Positions 32,346-41,209 of a stretch of DNA of 64,000 nt are shown here, in pieces. Numbering within the stretch: the first letter of the stretch is position 1; the number at the start of each line of letters is the position of its first letter. The notes beneath the pieces are model-generated. The model was not told the origin of the DNA. It was given only the letters and a program-made list of their open reading frames with translations, and ran no database searches. Where the stretch lies: assembly GCF_020991415.1 (NCBI RefSeq), contig NZ_JAJMOY010000001.1:682001-746000 (forward strand), in the 5' to 3' direction. Origin of the DNA: Flavobacterium sp. ENC. GTDB taxonomy: Bacteria; Bacteroidota; Bacteroidia; Flavobacteriales; Flavobacteriaceae. Both the position numbers and the translations under genes were made by a program.

Positions 32346-34967
32346 TTATGGATTTTTAGGAGCTAAATAAGCTTCAAGATTCTTTTTAATTTGAATTATT
32401 TTATAGTTGTCACTTGAAATAATAATAGCCGGATTTGCGATTTTATACTTTTTATCATCTCTGAAAACACCTGCAAGATCATTAGCGTATGCTTCTGACT
32501 TCATACCATGAATAACTACAAATTTTTGGGTTTTATTGTATTTGTCCACCGAAGTGGTAAGTCTTTCATAATTTTCAACTAACAGAAACACCTTTAATGC
32601 TTCTTCAATTTTTTGAAGCGATTTAGCATCGTCATTCGAAATTAAATATAAAATTTTCCAGTTTTTACCATCAACTGCTGTAAAATCAAGTTTTTCTAAG
32701 CCCGGTATTTGCTTTTCTAAAGTTTCGCGCGCATTTTGGCCTTCAACGCTGTTTGGATAATTATCGGCAACTGTTTCCAAACCTTTTTTATACGCTGACA
32801 AACCATTCACTTTTCCGAGGGTATTCGCTTTCAGCAATTCAAATTTAGAAACAATCTCGTCTCCGGAATATTGATTGATCAGGTTATCGATATTATCCAG
32901 CACCACATCAAATTGTTCTTCCTGATATAGTTTATACCATTTTTTATATTCCTTTTCCGGTGATGCTAAATCTTCCCCGTTTGTATTGTTTAAAATCTGG
33001 GCGTATCTCGAATTCGGATAGGTCGTTGTAATATTTGCTTTTATGGCCTGCGCTTTTGCAGGATCTGTGATTTCATATATCTTATACAAATTATACATTG
33101 CCGGTAAAATTAATTTCTCCTCCGGATTGTTTTTTAACAATTGCTCCAGCTTGTCACTTGCTAATTTATTCTCTTTAAATTTTTCTTTATAAATGAGCCC
33201 TAACTGATAGTAGGCAAAATTTCGTTCCTTGCCAATACTGTCCATCGCAGGTTGTGTTGTCGGAAGCTGTTTTTCATAAAATGCTGTTGTATATTTTTCT
33301 ATGACTATTGAATCTTTAACGGCATTTACAGAATCGTTATCCATCTCTGCGGCTTCTTTTAATAGTGCATCATCATTTGCCGCTTTTGCAGAAGCCATTC
33401 TCCAATACCCTCCTAAGGCTCTGTTCCCCCAGGTTTTCTTAAATTGCAGTTTACCGTAGGCCACTGTTGTCGGATTATAAAAATAGAATGTACTACTTGC
33501 CGTCTCGTTTCCTGATGGCGGATTAAAAGCTCCTATTCCGGGTGGGCTGACTCCGGGTTGCGATTGCGGATTTACAGCCGCTGGACCACTATCTTCTTTG
33601 GTATTGCGTTCGATATTGGCCAGTTTTTCTTTTTCCTTTTCTTCGAGAATGCGTTTGGCTTCGTCTTTTTTCTTAAGCTCGGCAATATAATTTTCGAAAT
33701 AAATTTTTCTGTCAGGTGCCGGTAAACCATAAACCATTATAATACTGTCATTGCGTTTTGCAATTCCTTCGTATTTAATAACATCATTCAGGTTTTTTCT
33801 GTTTTTTTCTATAAAAGTAAACTCCCTGCTTTTCGGATCTAATTTTACCAATGTGCTGTCGTAGTATTTGGCAGCCATCGTGTAATCTGTATTTTTAAAA
33901 TACATGTTTCCAATATTTCGATAAGCGGAAGCTACTAAATAGGAATCTTTAGATTTTCTTGCTAAGGATTTATTATAGAATTTAAGGGCATTTTCCTTTT
34001 CTTTCTTTTTGTCATAAAAAACACCCATTTCATAAAACAGGACATCATAATACGGTCTGTTCTCGCGGTCTGCTGTGAGTTTGTTGTAGGTTTTCAGGAA
34101 TATGGTGTCATTACCGTTTTCATAATCATACAACTGGGCTTTTTTTGCGTAAGCATGCATCATATATTTACGATCTGCTTTTCGATTCATATCGATAACG
34201 CCGTCGTAATAATAAATGGCACTGTCTTTTTTTCCTTCTTCCTGATACATTTGTCCAAGAATGAAACGGTAACGGGCTTTGTCTTCGTTTATACGGCTGA
34301 ATTCTTCCGCGATTTTAAGTTTGGTAACCGCACTGTCCTTTTCTTCTAAATTCAGGAAAGCTTCCGCCAGCAAAGCATTTGCATCTGAGAAAGTCTGCTT
34401 GTTTAAATCCGTGTTTTTTAATAATAGCTTGATGTTTTTAATTACAATTCCATCATTTCCCAAACGCATATTGGTTTTCTCCCGCCAGATTTTTGCGGTG
34501 TAAATATTACTGCTGTTTGGATATTTGTATAAAATATAATTGAAAGCTTCCAAAGCCGGAATAAAGCGCTGATCATAGTATCTGGCTTTCCCCAGCATCA
34601 GATAAGCCTCGTCCATTTGTGAGTTTTTCTCCCTTCCTCCAATGTTCATGGAATGTTTCTGAATGGCTTTTGTGGCTTTTGTTTCCGCCTTTTCAAAATC
34701 AGCATTTTTTGCTTTGTTGTCATCCAAAAAATTCTCCTCCACCTGCATTTTTTCAATCGGCAGCATTTTCCAGAAATTATCCTGATTATTGCCCTGAATA
34801 GATTTTAAACCCTTGTCAAGACCAATGCCTCCATTGTACAAAATGTTATATTTTGTACTTAAAGCATGTGAATTCCGCGACAAAAAAGTGTTTTTTTTGG
34901 TAGAACACGCTATCAAAAAGAAGAAAAACACCAGGAAAAAACTATATGTAAGAGTATTCTTTTTCAA
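32346..34967 (-). CDS. sprE: Gliding motility / type IX secretion TPR lipoprotein SprE (PorW)
   Basis: 873 aa. It begins at a TTG with lipoprotein signal KKNTLTYSFFLVFFFFLIAC (Cys21), then AFNYILYKYPNSSNIYTAKIW and several TPR units up to ~430, a Pro/Asn-rich linker (~455-490), and a helical C-terminal half. Length, lipobox and location beside the ATP synthase genes agree with SprE of F. johnsoniae, needed for type IX secretion and gliding; the Porphyromonas counterpart is PorW. I identify it from memory of that protein. No ATG fits the signal start better than the TTG. Bactofilin follows after 4 bases. Confidence 0.87.
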   Translation of the reverse strand: MKKNTLTYSFFLVFFFFLIACSTKKNTFLSRNSHALSTKYNILYNGGIGLDKGLKSIQGNNQDNFWKMLPIEKMQVEENFLDDNKAKNADFEKAETKATKAIQKHSMNIGGREKNSQMDEAYLMLGKARYYDQRFIPALEAFNYILYKYPNSSNIYTAKIWREKTNMRLGNDGIVIKNIKLLLKNTDLNKQTFSDANALLAEAFLNLEEKDSAVTKLKIAEEFSRINEDKARYRFILGQMYQEEGKKDSAIYYYDGVIDMNRKADRKYMMHAYAKKAQLYDYENGNDTIFLKTYNKLTADRENRPYYDVLFYEMGVFYDKKKEKENALKFYNKSLARKSKDSYLVASAYRNIGNMYFKNTDYTMAAKYYDSTLVKLDPKSREFTFIEKNRKNLNDVIKYEGIAKRNDSIIMVYGLPAPDRKIYFENYIAELKKKDEAKRILEEKEKEKLANIERNTKEDSGPAAVNPQSQPGVSPPGIGAFNPPSGNETASSTFYFYNPTTVAYGKLQFKKTWGNRALGGYWRMASAKAANDDALLKEAAEMDNDSVNAVKDSIVIEKYTTAFYEKQLPTTQPAMDSIGKERNFAYYQLGLIYKEKFKENKLASDKLEQLLKNNPEEKLILPAMYNLYKIYEITDPAKAQAIKANITTTYPNSRYAQILNNTNGEDLASPEKEYKKWYKLYQEEQFDVVLDNIDNLINQYSGDEIVSKFELLKANTLGKVNGLSAYKKGLETVADNYPNSVEGQNARETLEKQIPGLEKLDFTAVDGKNWKILYLISNDDAKSLQKIEEALKVFLLVENYERLTTSVDKYNKTQKFVVIHGMKSEAYANDLAGVFRDDKKYKIANPAIIISSDNYKIIQIKKNLEAYLAPKNP

Positions 34968-35055
34968 TAGAAAAGAGTTTAAATCATTAAACTTCTAAAA
35001 ACGATTTTTAGTATAATGACTTGTAAAAATACGCTTCTTTTTGTAATATGGAAAC

Positions 35056-35751
35056 TTATACTGCAAAAAACAATTCCAGCTCCTGTAAGGTTTCTTTTGA
35101 GGTTTGAATATCTTTTACAATTTCTCCTTTATTCAGTGCTACAATTCGGTCACAAACTTCTACAGTATGCTGTAAATCATGACTTGAAACCAAAACGGTT
35201 ACGTTTGGATCTTCTGCCAGTTCTTTGATGATTTTTTTTAATCTGCTTACGGTAGTCGGGTCTAAATTAGCAAAAGGTTCGTCCAGAATAATTACTTCGG
35301 GATGACCAATAAGGGTTGCAATTATACCGACTTTCTTTTGGTTTCCTTTTGACAAATCACGCAGGTATTTTTTGTTTTTCAGGATTTCCCCATTAAAAAA
35401 CTCCTCATGTCTGGCTAATAAAGCATCGACGTCCGCTTTGTTCTGATGGCGCAAATCACCAATGAAATAGAAATATTCTTCGGGAGTTAAATAACCAATC
35501 AGGAAACTTTCATCTAAAAAAGAACCGGTAAAGGATTTCCAGTTTTCATTTGTATTTACCTGAATGTCATTGCTTTTAATATGTCCTGTTGAAGGCTGGA
35601 TCAGGTCTAACAATAAACTGAAAAAAGTTGTTTTCCCTGCTCCGTTATTCCCTACTAATCCGAAACTTTGTCCTTTTGGAATTTCAAGATGATCAATATT
35701 TAAGACTGTTGTTCCGTTATATTTTTTTGAAAGTTGACTTACTTGTATCAT
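35056..35751 (-). CDS. ABC transporter ATP-binding protein
   Basis: 231 aa: Walker A GNNGAGKTT (~residues 34-42), Q-loop GSFLDESFL, signature DLSKGNQKKVGI with the Gly/Ala-type change LSKGN, Walker B VIILDEPFANLD, and switch SSHD. It resembles ATPases of drug/lantibiotic-type exporters. Its partner is the DUF5687 membrane protein encoded upstream on the same strand. Between them lies a 219-bp tandem duplication that includes a copy of this gene's first codons, broken at the third codon (TAA). Confidence 0.91.
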   Translation of the reverse strand: MIQVSQLSKKYNGTTVLNIDHLEIPKGQSFGLVGNNGAGKTTFFSLLLDLIQPSTGHIKSNDIQVNTNENWKSFTGSFLDESFLIGYLTPEEYFYFIGDLRHQNKADVDALLARHEEFFNGEILKNKKYLRDLSKGNQKKVGIIATLIGHPEVIILDEPFANLDPTTVSRLKKIIKELAEDPNVTVLVSSHDLQHTVEVCDRIVALNKGEIVKDIQTSKETLQELELFFAV

Positions 35752-36171
35752 TGTAATTTTAGATTTTAGATTGTTGATTTTAGATTAAAAATCTGTTTTT
35801 TATTCTGTTTTGGTAAAATTATCTCATTATCAAATTGGCAAATTCTCTAATTTTAACTCTTTTGTTTATAAGCACTTATCGTGCTGTATTTCTCTATTTT
35901 GTATCTTTTTTTCGGTTAATGAAAAGACCTTGTTCCTTAAAATAAACCCTAATTGACTTACTTATATCATTGTAATTTTAGATTTTAGATTGTTGGATTT
36001 TAGATTAAAAATCTGTTTTTTATTCTGTTTTGGTAAAATTATCTCATTGTCAAATTGGCAAATTCTCTAATTTTAACTCTTTTGTTTATAAGCACTTATC
36101 GTGCTGTATTTCTCCATTTTGTATCTTTTTTCAATTAATGAAAAGACTTTGTTCCTTAAAATAAACCCTAA
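35734..36171. repeat. 219-bp tandem duplication spanning the ABC-gene junction
   Basis: Two direct copies, 35734-35952 and 35953-36171, differ at a handful of bases and two compensating one-base indels. Each holds, read on the minus strand, the 3' end of the DUF5687 gene, the spacer with TAGATTTTAGATT words, and the first codons of the ABC ATPase gene. Only the outer gene ends are functional: the inner DUF5687 end has no body and the inner ABC start reads ATG ATA TAA. This accounts for the 321-base gene-free interval 35752-36072. Confidence 0.92.
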
Positions 36172-37533
36172 AAATCCGGCTCCGGCCACTAACAATAACC
36201 CTAGTGTTTTATCTCCCAGATAAAGTCCTAAACCGTACAATGCCACGGGTAATAATAATTTTGGTAAAGTCAGTAACATCGCATTAACGTTAAAGGCTTT
36301 TTTATCCCCAAACGCTCCCCCGGCATTACTTAAATCAATCGGTGTTTTGGTAAATGCTCCTCCTAAAAGTACCAGATGCGAATTAACTCCAATATTGTAA
36401 ATCGCTCCCACAACAATAGTCAGGTATATTTCCCATCCGTAAAAAAGATAAAATGAGGCTAAAATTGTCGAAATAAAAGTGGCAATAACAACCAGCCACC
36501 ATTTTGAAGTAATGTACCCGCGATACGGTATGTTCTGAGTCATCATCAATTGATAATACGAACTGTCCCAGCTTGGTACAAATTGTCCGAAAACAAACAG
36601 AAATCCACCCGAAACGAATATTCCGGCAAAAATATGCATCACTGCAGGCTGATGTGAATTTCCAAAAAAGATAAGACCATAAAACAAAAAGAGAACACTC
36701 ATTAGAATAGTTGTTTTTGATCTTTTGTTTCTTTTAATCAGTTTAATGTCATTTTTAAGAAAGGTTCCCAGAGTTCCGAATTGGTTGAGCCAGGAAAGGT
36801 TTTCAGTTGTCGCGATATCTTCTTTTTTAGAAAGCCCGGCGTCTAAATATAAATTGTTTTTAAAATATTTAAAAGTAAAGGCATACAATCCAATTAAGAG
36901 TACAACAGGTATAAAAACAAGCCATTTGGTATTGTAAAGTCCCTGAAAGAAAGGCGTCGTAAAAGTAGTTATGTCAAATATCTTATAATATTGTGCTGCT
37001 CCTAAAGCCAGAATGATTGCGATAAAAACGACAAATAACTTATCGATGTTACTCAAAATGATATTTAAAAAATTGTTGATATAAACCAGTGATAAAATAG
37101 CAAGGTGCCAGACAATAATTCCTAAGATATCGTATCCTTCAATCGCCAGTACGATGGAGAAAGGGAGGAAGAAAAAAGCATGTACCCAATTGAAAAAAGA
37201 CAAGGCTGTTTTTCCGAGTGAAAAATGTACGATTGTTGGTTTTTTGAAAGGGAGAACCAACAGCGGCTTTATGTTAAGTACCGGAATAGCCTGCATCAAT
37301 AAGCGAATAACGAGATCGAACAGAAAATAATAAATCAGAAATTTATTGACCGTTAGTAACGGTTCAAGGTTCATTTTTTTTAGGATATAAAATGCTCCAA
37401 CACCCATTCCGATAAAAATAATAGAAAAATAAATCATCAAAAACCCTATCAGAATTTTCATTGCCAGATTTGCGCCAAACGAGGCAGATCTGGTAAAGGC
37501 TTTCCATTCGAGGTACATAAATTTTTTAATCAT
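36073..37533 (-). CDS. DUF5687 ABC-exporter membrane protein
   Basis: 486 aa with ~10-12 helices. A lead-in MIKKFMYLEWKAFTRSASFGANLAMKI is typical of ABC-2-like permeases of this family in Bacteroidetes. The frame is open to a TTG at 37569, but ATG 37533 matches the family N-terminus. It would form the membrane channel for the ATPase encoded downstream; the cargo is unknown. The last ~35 codons lie in the 219-bp duplication, and this copy encodes the intact end (RNKVFSLIEKRYKMEKYSTISAYKQKS). Confidence 0.85.
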   Translation of the reverse strand: MIKKFMYLEWKAFTRSASFGANLAMKILIGFLMIYFSIIFIGMGVGAFYILKKMNLEPLLTVNKFLIYYFLFDLVIRLLMQAIPVLNIKPLLVLPFKKPTIVHFSLGKTALSFFNWVHAFFFLPFSIVLAIEGYDILGIIVWHLAILSLVYINNFLNIILSNIDKLFVVFIAIILALGAAQYYKIFDITTFTTPFFQGLYNTKWLVFIPVVLLIGLYAFTFKYFKNNLYLDAGLSKKEDIATTENLSWLNQFGTLGTFLKNDIKLIKRNKRSKTTILMSVLFLFYGLIFFGNSHQPAVMHIFAGIFVSGGFLFVFGQFVPSWDSSYYQLMMTQNIPYRGYITSKWWLVVIATFISTILASFYLFYGWEIYLTIVVGAIYNIGVNSHLVLLGGAFTKTPIDLSNAGGAFGDKKAFNVNAMLLTLPKLLLPVALYGLGLYLGDKTLGLLLVAGAGFLGFILRNKVFSLIEKRYKMEKYSTISAYKQKS

Positions 37534-37636
37534 GGTTCTTTGGTTTTCAGTTTTATAGTAAGAGATCAAATGTAAGTAAACGTTACAAAAAAATTAAAAA
37601 AAATAATTAAGTGACCGTCAATTAGCTGTTCTTTGC

Positions 37637-37644
37637 TACTTTTG
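37637..37644 (+). promoter_or_regulatory. -7 box of ferredoxin-reductase gene
   Basis: TACTTTTG fits TAnnTTTG, 16 bases before the ATG at 37661, leaving a leader of about 10 nt. A clear -33 TTTG is not seen. Confidence 0.5.
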
Positions 37645-37660
37645 CAGAAAATATAACATC

Positions 37661-38713
37661 ATGCCTTCATTCTTAAAACTCATCATTAAAGAGGTTAGAC
37701 GTGAAACTGCCGATGCGGTTTCTGTGCTTTTTAATGTTCCCGAAGAACTAAAACCGGACTATAAATTTATTGCCGGACAATATATAAATCTAAAACTAAC
37801 TCTTGACAATCAGGAAATTAGACGCGCTTACTCTATTTGTTCCGCGCCCGAAAGCGGTGAATTGAGAATTGCGGTAAAGGCCGTTAAAAATGGTTTGTTC
37901 TCGCAATTTGCAAACACAAAACTAAAAGCCGGAGATGTTCTTGAAGTGGGTCATCCTGAAGGAAAATTTACCTTCGAACCGGATGCTGAAAGACAAAAAA
38001 ATTATGCTGCTTTTGTAGCAGGAAGCGGAATCACTCCTGTTCTTTCTATAATCAAATCGGTTTTGAAAAGTGAACCAAAAAGTTCATTTGTATTGGTTTA
38101 CGGAAACAGAACTCCCGAAGAAACGATCTTTCACCAGGAATTACACGATCTGCAGTTACAGTACGTAGGACGTTTATTTGTACATTATGTCTTCAGTCAG
38201 GCTAAAGCCGAAAATGCCTTGTTTGGCAGAATTGAGAAATCGGCTGTAAATTTTGTATTGAATAACAAACACAAAGAATTACAGTTTGACAAATTCTTCT
38301 TGTGTGGTCCGGAAGAAATGATCGATACTGTATCCGGTATTCTGAAAGAAAAAAACATAAAAGAATCCGCTATTAAATTTGAACTTTTTACGTCTTCTTC
38401 CCAGGAAAATCAAATCAGCACTTCATTAGAAGGCCATACAAAAATTACGGTTTTGGTGGATGATGATGAAGTTACTTTTGAGATGTCCCAAAAACAAACT
38501 ATTCTTGACGCAGCCTTAAAACAAGGAATTGATGCTCCTTATTCCTGCCAGGGCGGAATTTGCAGCAGCTGTCTGGCGCGTGTCACAACAGGAACTGCTG
38601 AAATGACTAAAAATTCCATCTTAACCGACAGAGAAATTGCATCTGGGTTAGTTTTAACCTGTCAGGCGCATCCAACATCAGATACTATTTATGTAGATTT
38701 TGATGATGTTTAG
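37661..38713 (+). CDS. PaaE-like ferredoxin reductase with C-terminal 2Fe-2S domain
   Basis: 350 aa electron-transfer flavoprotein. The N-terminal FAD domain has RRAYSICSAPESGELRIAVK (~residues 50-70), the NAD(P)H domain has AGSGITPVLSIIKSV (~127-141) and the distal FLCGPEEMID, and the C-terminal plant-type ferredoxin has the CxxxxCxxC...C cluster in YSCQGGICSSCLA and LTCQAHP (~295-340). It matches the reductase of phenylacetyl-CoA epoxidase (PaaE), but no paaABCD genes are nearby, so it may serve another oxygenase or desaturase. Single-gene unit ending in a terminator. Confidence 0.9.
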   Translation: MPSFLKLIIKEVRRETADAVSVLFNVPEELKPDYKFIAGQYINLKLTLDNQEIRRAYSICSAPESGELRIAVKAVKNGLFSQFANTKLKAGDVLEVGHPEGKFTFEPDAERQKNYAAFVAGSGITPVLSIIKSVLKSEPKSSFVLVYGNRTPEETIFHQELHDLQLQYVGRLFVHYVFSQAKAENALFGRIEKSAVNFVLNNKHKELQFDKFFLCGPEEMIDTVSGILKEKNIKESAIKFELFTSSSQENQISTSLEGHTKITVLVDDDEVTFEMSQKQTILDAALKQGIDAPYSCQGGICSSCLARVTTGTAEMTKNSILTDREIASGLVLTCQAHPTSDTIYVDFDDV

Positions 38714-38737
38714 TTGTTGAAATTCCAAAATAAAAAA

Positions 38738-38777
38738 AATCCAAATTCCAACTTAGATTGGGATTTGGATTTTTTTT
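38738..38777. terminator. Two-way terminator between reductase and GT9 genes
   Basis: AATCCAAATTCCAA (38738-38751) pairs with TTGGGATTTGGATT (38758-38771), 14 positions with one G-T pair, 6-base loop, followed by a T run and preceded by an A run. Confidence 0.88.
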
Positions 38778-38785
38778 ATTGGAAT

Positions 38786-39835
38786 TTAAAGTAAATTTTG
38801 AATCTTCTTAACTATTTTCTTAGGAGAAATTGTTCTCATTGCTTCTTCATAACCTTCCACTATTTTATTTCCATAAACAGAGGTTGGTAGTTTTGGATAC
38901 ATATTTCTATCTGAAACCAAAGCATTTTCAGGGTTTTGATTAAAGGGTAAAAATCCGGCGTACGGATGCGTGGCACCCCAAAGTGTAATTACTTTAACAC
39001 CCAGCATTGCAGCAATGTGAGCATTTCCGGAATCCATGGAAAGCATTACATCAAGATTGCTGATCAATTTTAATTCCTGTTGGAATTTAATTTTTCCTGC
39101 CACATTTATTACATTTTTAAACGGCTCAGAAAGCGAATCCAGAATTTCGATTTCTTTTTTTCCTCCTCCGAAAAGCAAAATAGTATGATCTTTATTTTCG
39201 GCCAGTTTTGCAATTACTTCCTGCATTAAATCCAAAGGATATACTTTAGAATCATACTGCGCAAAGGGTGCAATTCCGATTAGTTTTTGATAGTTTTCTC
39301 CAACTACATCCGTTATTTCTGCGCTTAAAATTGCTTTTTTTGGAAATTCAGGATGTGATAAATTTACAGGGAAACCGATTTCTTCAAACACTTTTGCATG
39401 CCTTTCAAACATGGTTGGCAACTGTTTGAAAATTTTATTTTCCGGACGCGTTAATTCTTTTTTTCCTTCACGGCCTTTATCCACAGTGGCTCTTTTTTTT
39501 CCGCTTAAAGCGAAAAGCAAACTCACTACTTTAGATCTCAGCACATTGTGTAAATCCGCAAAAGCATCGACTTTGAGTTTTTTTATGTCCCTGAATAATC
39601 TCAAAAGTCCGGGGAAACCTTTGTGACGTTTTTTTTCATCAAAAGCAAAAAATTCAAGATTTGGTATTCCTTCAAAAAAAGGTTTAAAAAAGGGACGTGA
39701 AATTACGGTAAGTTTCACCGTCGGATATTGTTTTACAAAAGCGCGTAAAACAGGAACCGTCATGGCGACATCTCCCATTGCGGAAAGTCTCATGACGGCT
39801 ATATGTTGAATCGTCTTAGGCAATTTTGCTGTCAA
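38786..39835 (-). CDS. Glycosyltransferase family 9 (heptosyltransferase-like)
   Basis: 349 aa GT-B enzyme. The N-terminal domain starts IAVMRLSAMGDVAMTVPVLRAFVKQYP, the GT9 signature, and the C-terminal domain has IGIAPFA, LFGGGKKE and the nucleotide-sugar site SMDSGNAHIAAMLGVKVITLWG. GT9 proteins add heptose or related sugars to the lipopolysaccharide inner core from the cytoplasmic side. It begins 1 base after the DUF4254 gene ends; that pair is often found together. Confidence 0.92.
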   Translation of the reverse strand: MTAKLPKTIQHIAVMRLSAMGDVAMTVPVLRAFVKQYPTVKLTVISRPFFKPFFEGIPNLEFFAFDEKKRHKGFPGLLRLFRDIKKLKVDAFADLHNVLRSKVVSLLFALSGKKRATVDKGREGKKELTRPENKIFKQLPTMFERHAKVFEEIGFPVNLSHPEFPKKAILSAEITDVVGENYQKLIGIAPFAQYDSKVYPLDLMQEVIAKLAENKDHTILLFGGGKKEIEILDSLSEPFKNVINVAGKIKFQQELKLISNLDVMLSMDSGNAHIAAMLGVKVITLWGATHPYAGFLPFNQNPENALVSDRNMYPKLPTSVYGNKIVEGYEEAMRTISPKKIVKKIQNLL

Positions 39836-39836
39836 A

Positions 39837-40442
39837 CTATTTTTTGTTTTGGTATAAAACAGGGTTTAATTCATCATCATTGTACATTTTCATTTGTTTG
39901 TACACTTTCATGAATTTATCCCCACTTTCAATGTCGGCAAGTAAGTCATCAATTGCGGTAGACAAATCGCTTCTTTGCTCTAAAAGGATATTTAATTTTT
40001 CCTGACATTTATCTCTATGCTCTTGTGAAGCCTCTGCACGAGTAGCTTCTTCATGCATGTGATAAATTTTTAATGCCAGAATAGACAATCGGTCAAAAGC
40101 CCAGGCCGGACTTTCAGAGTTGATTTTTGCACCATCTTTTACCTTCACATCACTGTATTTTTGAAGGAAGTAACTGTCGATATATTCTACCATATCGGTA
40201 CGTTCCTGATTAGAGGCATCAATTCTTCTTTTAAGCGTTAAAGCGGCTACCGGATCAATCTGCGGGTCACGGATAATATCTTCAAAATGCCATTGAACAG
40301 TGTCAATCCAGTTTTTTAAATACAATAAATGTTCAAATTTATCTTTTGGAAAAGGGTTGCTTATAGGTTGATCAACATTATCAAACTGATGATAATCTTT
40401 TATGCTTTGTTCGAAAACCGAATATGCTAATTTTGAAAACAT
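39837..40442 (-). CDS. DUF4254 family protein
   Basis: 201 aa helical protein without signal or membrane segment. Recognisable family stretches are FEQSIKDYHQ, LYLKNWIDTVQWHFEDIIRDPQIDP, LKRRIDASNQERTDMVEYID and PAWAFDRLSILALKIYHM. Family function is unknown. It heads a two-gene operon with a GT9 glycosyltransferase, so a part in LPS core synthesis is a mild inference. A -7 box at 40463-40470 fits the ATG at 40442. Confidence 0.88.
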   Translation of the reverse strand: MFSKLAYSVFEQSIKDYHQFDNVDQPISNPFPKDKFEHLLYLKNWIDTVQWHFEDIIRDPQIDPVAALTLKRRIDASNQERTDMVEYIDSYFLQKYSDVKVKDGAKINSESPAWAFDRLSILALKIYHMHEEATRAEASQEHRDKCQEKLNILLEQRSDLSTAIDDLLADIESGDKFMKVYKQMKMYNDDELNPVLYQNKK

Positions 40443-40462
40443 GTCTTTATTTTTTAGAGATA

Positions 40463-40470
40463 CAAAGATA
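40463..40470 (-). promoter_or_regulatory. -7 box of DUF4254-GT9 operon
   Basis: TATCTTTG on the minus strand fits TAnnTTTG, 20 bases before the ATG. The -33 region is not distinct. Confidence 0.5.
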
Positions 40471-40555
40471 CTTTTTATACTTTTATAGTGCGAAAAAAAC
40501 GTTTAATTTTTCGTTATTAATAAAGATTACTCCCAAACAATTCTAAAAATTCAAT

Positions 40556-41209
40556 ATGAAAATTCATTATATCTCTGAAGACAACAGTGTGCTCAACCAT
40601 TTTTTAGGTCAGATTCGAAATATAAATGTTCAGAACGACAGTATGCGTTTCCGAAGAAATATAGAACGGATCGGCGAAATAATGGCGTATGAACTGAGCA
40701 AAACCCTGTCGTATAAAAATGTTGAAATTCAGACGCCGCTGGGCACCAAGAAAACAACTGAAATAAGCGAAGACCTGGTTTTATGTTCTATTCTGCGTGC
40801 CGGGTTACCACTGCATAATGGGTTTTTAAATTATTTTGACCATGCTGAAAACAGCTTTGTTTCGGCCTGCAGGCATCATCCGAATAATGATGATGCTTTT
40901 GAAATTCTGGTTGAATATCAGGCGCTTTCGAACCTGAACAATAAAACGGTTTTGCTGCTGGATCCCATGCTGGCAACCGGTCAGTCTATTGTTGCTGTTC
41001 ATGAAAAACTAATTGAGAATGCAACGCCAAATGAAATTCATATTGTAGTTGTTATTGCCGCACCGGAAGGAATTGCACATCTCGAAAAGAACCTTCCCGA
41101 AAATTGTCATTTATGGGTTGCTTCTTTAGACGAAAAGCTTAATGAGAAAAATTACATAGTTCCCGGACTTGGAGATGCAGGCGATCTTGCTTACGGAAGT
41201 AAATTATAG
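40556..41209 (+). CDS. upp: Uracil phosphoribosyltransferase
   Basis: 217 aa salvage enzyme making UMP from uracil and PRPP. The PRPP loop is LLLDPMLATGQS (~residues 132-143), the uracil-binding end is PGLGDAGDLAYG (~203-214), and LVLCSILRAGLPLHNG is the usual earlier loop. Length is normal. It is divergent from DUF4254 and its last 6 bases overlap the end of the DUF6427 gene on the other strand. Confidence 0.96.
   Translation: MKIHYISEDNSVLNHFLGQIRNINVQNDSMRFRRNIERIGEIMAYELSKTLSYKNVEIQTPLGTKKTTEISEDLVLCSILRAGLPLHNGFLNYFDHAENSFVSACRHHPNNDDAFEILVEYQALSNLNNKTVLLLDPMLATGQSIVAVHEKLIENATPNEIHIVVVIAAPEGIAHLEKNLPENCHLWVASLDEKLNEKNYIVPGLGDAGDLAYGSKL

Noticed and set aside
34995..35011. Terminator after the ABC ATPase gene
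   Set aside because: CTAAAAA/TTTTTAG is an all-AU stem with no GC core; too weak to call.
35953..36072. Separate small gene in the ABC spacer
   Set aside because: The segment is a duplicate of gene ends; the copied ABC start meets TAA at codon 3.
37661..38713. Phenylacetate degradation operon member
   Set aside because: It looks like PaaE, but no other paa catabolic gene is adjacent and the gene stands alone between promoter and terminator.
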